Source: Thiemannella venezuelensis
GTDB lineage: Bacteria > Actinomycetota > Actinomycetes > Streptosporangiales > Streptosporangiaceae
NCBI RefSeq assembly: GCF_014203605.1
Contig: NZ_JACHJJ010000012.1
Location: 1-64,000 of the forward strand
DNA length: 64,000 nucleotides
Reading direction: 5' to 3'
Part shown: positions 61,863-64,000 of the stretch, piece after piece
Position numbering within the stretch: position 1 is the stretch's first letter
How the letters are laid out: each line of letters starts with the position of its first letter
Notes under the pieces: generated by a model
Databases searched by the model: none
What the model was told of the DNA's origin: nothing
The model's input: the letters and a program-made list of their open reading frames with translations, nothing else
Translations under genes and position numbers: made by a program

Positions 61863-62519
61863 TCACTCGGCCACCCGGTCGGCGAAGAACCGGGCGAGCC
61901 GCTCGGTGCGTCCGGCGTCGGCGCCCGCGACCGCCGTGTGCACCAGCGAGACGAGGGTCCGCCCCGAGCGGACGAAGACCACGTGCATCTCGTACGGGTA
62001 TCCGTTCAGCCGGCCGCGCAGCCGCCTGGCCGCCGTGCCGTCCCCGATCTCCGCCAGCTCCAGGCCCGAGGCCGCCAGGGCGGTGCCTCCGCCCGCCGGA
62101 TCCGTCGCGGCCGGGCAGCCCTCCAGCGCCTCGGCCAGGTCGTCGAAACGGGCCTCGGCGCCCTGGCCGGGGTAGGTCGTCAGGACGACCCCCGCCAGCT
62201 CGCCCAGCCCGTCTCCGTGATAGGTCGCGCTCGCCCGCACGCTCTGCGCCCGTTTCCGGGAGGCTCCTCCCGCCTCGTCCAGGACTCGCCGGCAGTCGCG
62301 GTCGGCCGGGCGGAACGGAGGCCGCCATCCTTCACGGGGCTGGGCGGAGAACCCCTCCGGCAGCCCCTCCGCCTCCCGCAGCAGCCCGCTCAGCCGGTCC
62401 AGCTCCGTACGGGCCTCGGCCTCAGCGTAGATCGTCGCACCCGACCCGCAACCCGCCGCGGCCCCGCCCAGGACCGCGCAGGCTGCGGTCAGCGCTACAG
62501 CTCGAATCCCCCACGTCAT
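61863..62519 (-). CDS. Putative lipoprotein
   Basis: 218 residues: short basic start, hydrophobic helix, lipobox GGAAAGCG, then a soluble domain with one likely disulfide pair (DRDCRRVLDEAGG and LEGCPAATDPAG), reminiscent of the PknH-sensor-like fold seen in mycobacterial and streptosporangial lipoproteins. Exported and anchored in the membrane. No functional link with neighbours. Confidence 0.7.
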   Translation of the reverse strand: MTWGIRAVALTAACAVLGGAAAGCGSGATIYAEAEARTELDRLSGLLREAEGLPEGFSAQPREGWRPPFRPADRDCRRVLDEAGGASRKRAQSVRASATYHGDGLGELAGVVLTTYPGQGAEARFDDLAEALEGCPAATDPAGGGTALAASGLELAEIGDGTAARRLRGRLNGYPYEMHVVFVRSGRTLVSLVHTAVAGADAGRTERLARFFADRVAE

Positions 62520-62946
62520 GACTTCCCCCGAATGTCACGTGCGGGCTGATCGTCCCCGCCGATCCGCTTTCTTCCCTTCGAAGAAAAGCGACAATCATCC
62601 GGAAAACGTCAAGGGTGTCCTCGCCCGCATCACGCGGGCGAGGACACCCTTGATCGGCCGGGGTACAGCCGGCTAGCTGGCCGCGCCCGTCCTTCCCCCG
62701 AGAGCCGGTCTTCGCGCCGCGAACCCCTCCCGGCGCTCGGACCGCTCCCCGGCCCCCGCCTTGGCGAGTGCCGCGGGAAGATCGTCGCGCAGGATGCTTG
62801 CAGACCGCTTGCGGACGCCTTGAGACCGCCGGTCGCGGGCGCGGCGGCGGGACGGAGCCCCGCCGCCTCCGGCGAGGACGGGCCGCCTTCTCCGGAGACC
62901 GGGCGTGCGGAGGCCACGCGCACCGGGCCCGGCGAAGGCCGGGGGC
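62520..62946. other. Intergenic region with a strong hairpin
   Basis: 427 bases between the lipoprotein start and the end of the CBS protein gene. Includes the 20-base stem at 62609-62653; 62660-62940 is GC-rich with no convincing gene on either strand. The AT-richer 62540-62605 likely holds the lipoprotein promoter. Confidence 0.5.
62609..62653. terminator. Perfect 20-base-pair hairpin
   Basis: Arms TCAAGGGTGTCCTCGCCCGC and its exact complement around a five-base loop ATCAC. It stands 290 bases after the CBS protein stop (reading on the minus strand) and 90 bases ahead of the lipoprotein gene, so it insulates the two units in both directions. Confidence 0.8.
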
Positions 62947-64000
62947 TCAGCCGTGGTCGGCGGAGACGGGCGGGGTGCCGGACTCGGCCGCGCCGCCCCG
63001 CCGGACCAGGACCGTGCCGATCCGGTTGCGCCGCCCCTCGAGGCTCTCAGCCGTCAGGCTGAGCCCCTCCACCACCGCCTCCGAGCCCGCGATCGGCACC
63101 CGGCCCAGCGCGTGCGCCAGCAGGCCGCCGACCGTCTCCACGTCGTCCACGTCCAGCTCCACGCCGAACATGTCCTCCAGATCCCCCACCGGCAGCCGGG
63201 CCGTCACCCGGACGGCACCGTCCTCCAGCTGCTCCACCGGGGGCGTCTCCTGGTCGTACTCGTCGGTGATCTCACCGACGATCTCCTCCAGGACGTCCTC
63301 GATGGTGACCAGGCCCGCCGTCCCGCCGTACTCGTCGATGACGATGGCCTGGTGGATCTGGCGGGCCTGCATCTCCCGCAGGAGCTGGTCGATCGGCTTG
63401 CTCTCCGGCACGTAGCCCGCCGGGCGCATGATCGAATCCACCGGTTCGGCCCGGCCGGCGTCCCCGGCCTCCTGGACCCTGCGCACGACGTCCTTGAGGT
63501 AGGCGATGCCGATGACGTCGTCCTCGTTCTCGCCGACCACGGGGATGCGGGAGAAACCGCTGCGCAGGGCGAGCGAGAGGGCCTGGTTCAGGGTCTTGCC
63601 ACGCTCGATGAACACCATGTCGGTACGGGGCACCATGACCTCGCGGACGATGGTGTCGCCGAGCTCGAAGACCGAGTGGATCATCTCCCGCTCGTCCGGC
63701 TCGATGACCCTGCGCTCCTCCGCCAGGTCGACCAGGTCGCGCAGCTCGGCCTCGGAGGTGAACGGGCCCTCCCGGAAGCCCTTGCCGGGCGTCACGGCGT
63801 TGCCGAGCAGGATGAGGAGCTTGGGGAGCGGGCCGAAGATCCGCGTGAGGCCGTACACCAGCGGAGCGCTCGCGAGCGCGATCGGCTCGGCGTGCTGGCG
63901 GCCCAGGGTCCGCGGGGAGACCCCGACGATCACGTAACTGATCACGACCATGACCGCGGCCGCCGAGGCGTAGGCCCAGCCCTGGTCGCCGAGCCAGTCG
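62947..64000 (-). CDS. CorC/HlyC-type CBS-domain membrane protein, N-terminus outside window
   Basis: At least 350 residues; the frame continues past the window edge. Visible: the end of the CNNM/DUF21 membrane domain (VMVVISYVIVGVSPRTLGRQ), two CBS domains (MVPRTDMVFIERGKTLNQAL and IMRPAGYVPESKPIDQLL, with DEYGGTAGLVTIEDVLEEIVGEI between them and the next part) and a CorC_HlyC C-terminal domain. Likely Mg2+ export or regulation; the old name hemolysin is misleading. Its position before the deaminase-like gene and era follows the conserved ybeY-CBS-era order. Confidence 0.9.
   Translation of the reverse strand, partial: DWLGDQGWAYASAAAVMVVISYVIVGVSPRTLGRQHAEPIALASAPLVYGLTRIFGPLPKLLILLGNAVTPGKGFREGPFTSEAELRDLVDLAEERRVIEPDEREMIHSVFELGDTIVREVMVPRTDMVFIERGKTLNQALSLALRSGFSRIPVVGENEDDVIGIAYLKDVVRRVQEAGDAGRAEPVDSIMRPAGYVPESKPIDQLLREMQARQIHQAIVIDEYGGTAGLVTIEDVLEEIVGEITDEYDQETPPVEQLEDGAVRVTARLPVGDLEDMFGVELDVDDVETVGGLLAHALGRVPIAGSEAVVEGLSLTAESLEGRRNRIGTVLVRRGGAAESGTPPVSADHG

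Noticed and set aside
62660-62923. Minus-strand frame of 97 residues in the gap before the CBS protein gene
   Set aside because: Low-complexity Ser/Arg/Gly/Pro composition, no ribosome site and it overlaps a strong terminator hairpin.

Overview
The window is high-GC, densely coding actinobacterial DNA. GTG starts, four-base ATGA/GTGA overlaps, lipoprotein signals and a core gene order (CBS/CorC - deaminase-like - era ... leuA ... recO - uppS - zur - znuBCA) point to a filamentous actinomycete, most likely Streptosporangiaceae or a close relative. The family placement is an inference. No rRNA, tRNA or CRISPR array was seen.

Region 1 (1-19.8 kb) reads as an oxalate/formate catabolic regulon. 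It holds sucCD, an OxlT-type MFS carrier, a GntR/FCD regulator, an operon of ThDP decarboxylase - formyl-CoA transferase - ADP-forming acyl-CoA ligase - divergent Nramp-like carrier - small membrane protein - TerC, a PanE-type reductase, and an NAD-dependent formate dehydrogenase with FdhD. Every transcription unit, including the regulator, starts with the same ATAC-N-GTAT operator, often extended into tandem half-sites seven bases apart. Proposed flow: oxalate enters by the MFS carrier and is activated by formyl-CoA transferase; the ThDP enzyme yields formyl-CoA and CO2; formate is oxidised to CO2 with NADH. PanE may reduce oxalyl-CoA to glyoxylate for assimilation. The formate dehydrogenase catalytic chain is split: its N-terminal Fe-S lobe is encoded two genes downstream, fused to ferredoxin domains.

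Region 2 (19.9-25.8 kb) is a zinc uptake operon with Zur and a Zur box, a CGNR regulator, a cupin, uppS and recO.

Region 3 (25.9-54.6 kb) is accessory. It has a phospholipid-synthase-like pair, an arginine-to-ornithine catabolic set (Lrp, DDAH-fold hydrolase, RocD), an internally deleted IS630 remnant abutting an AAA ATPase, c-di-GMP-linked proteins (MCP-PilZ and GGDEF-EAL), a PhoD-type phosphatase, a glutamate dehydrogenase, an AmiC-like sensor with permease and formamidase, a TetR gene with twin operators, and a WXG100-like / large EF-hand protein / lipoprotein module.

Region 4 (54.7-64 kb) returns to core genes: leuA behind a leucine leader peptide and hairpin, a membrane-anchored solute-binding protein with a partner membrane protein, era, a zinc-less deaminase-like protein, a lipoprotein and a CorC/CBS protein cut by the window end.
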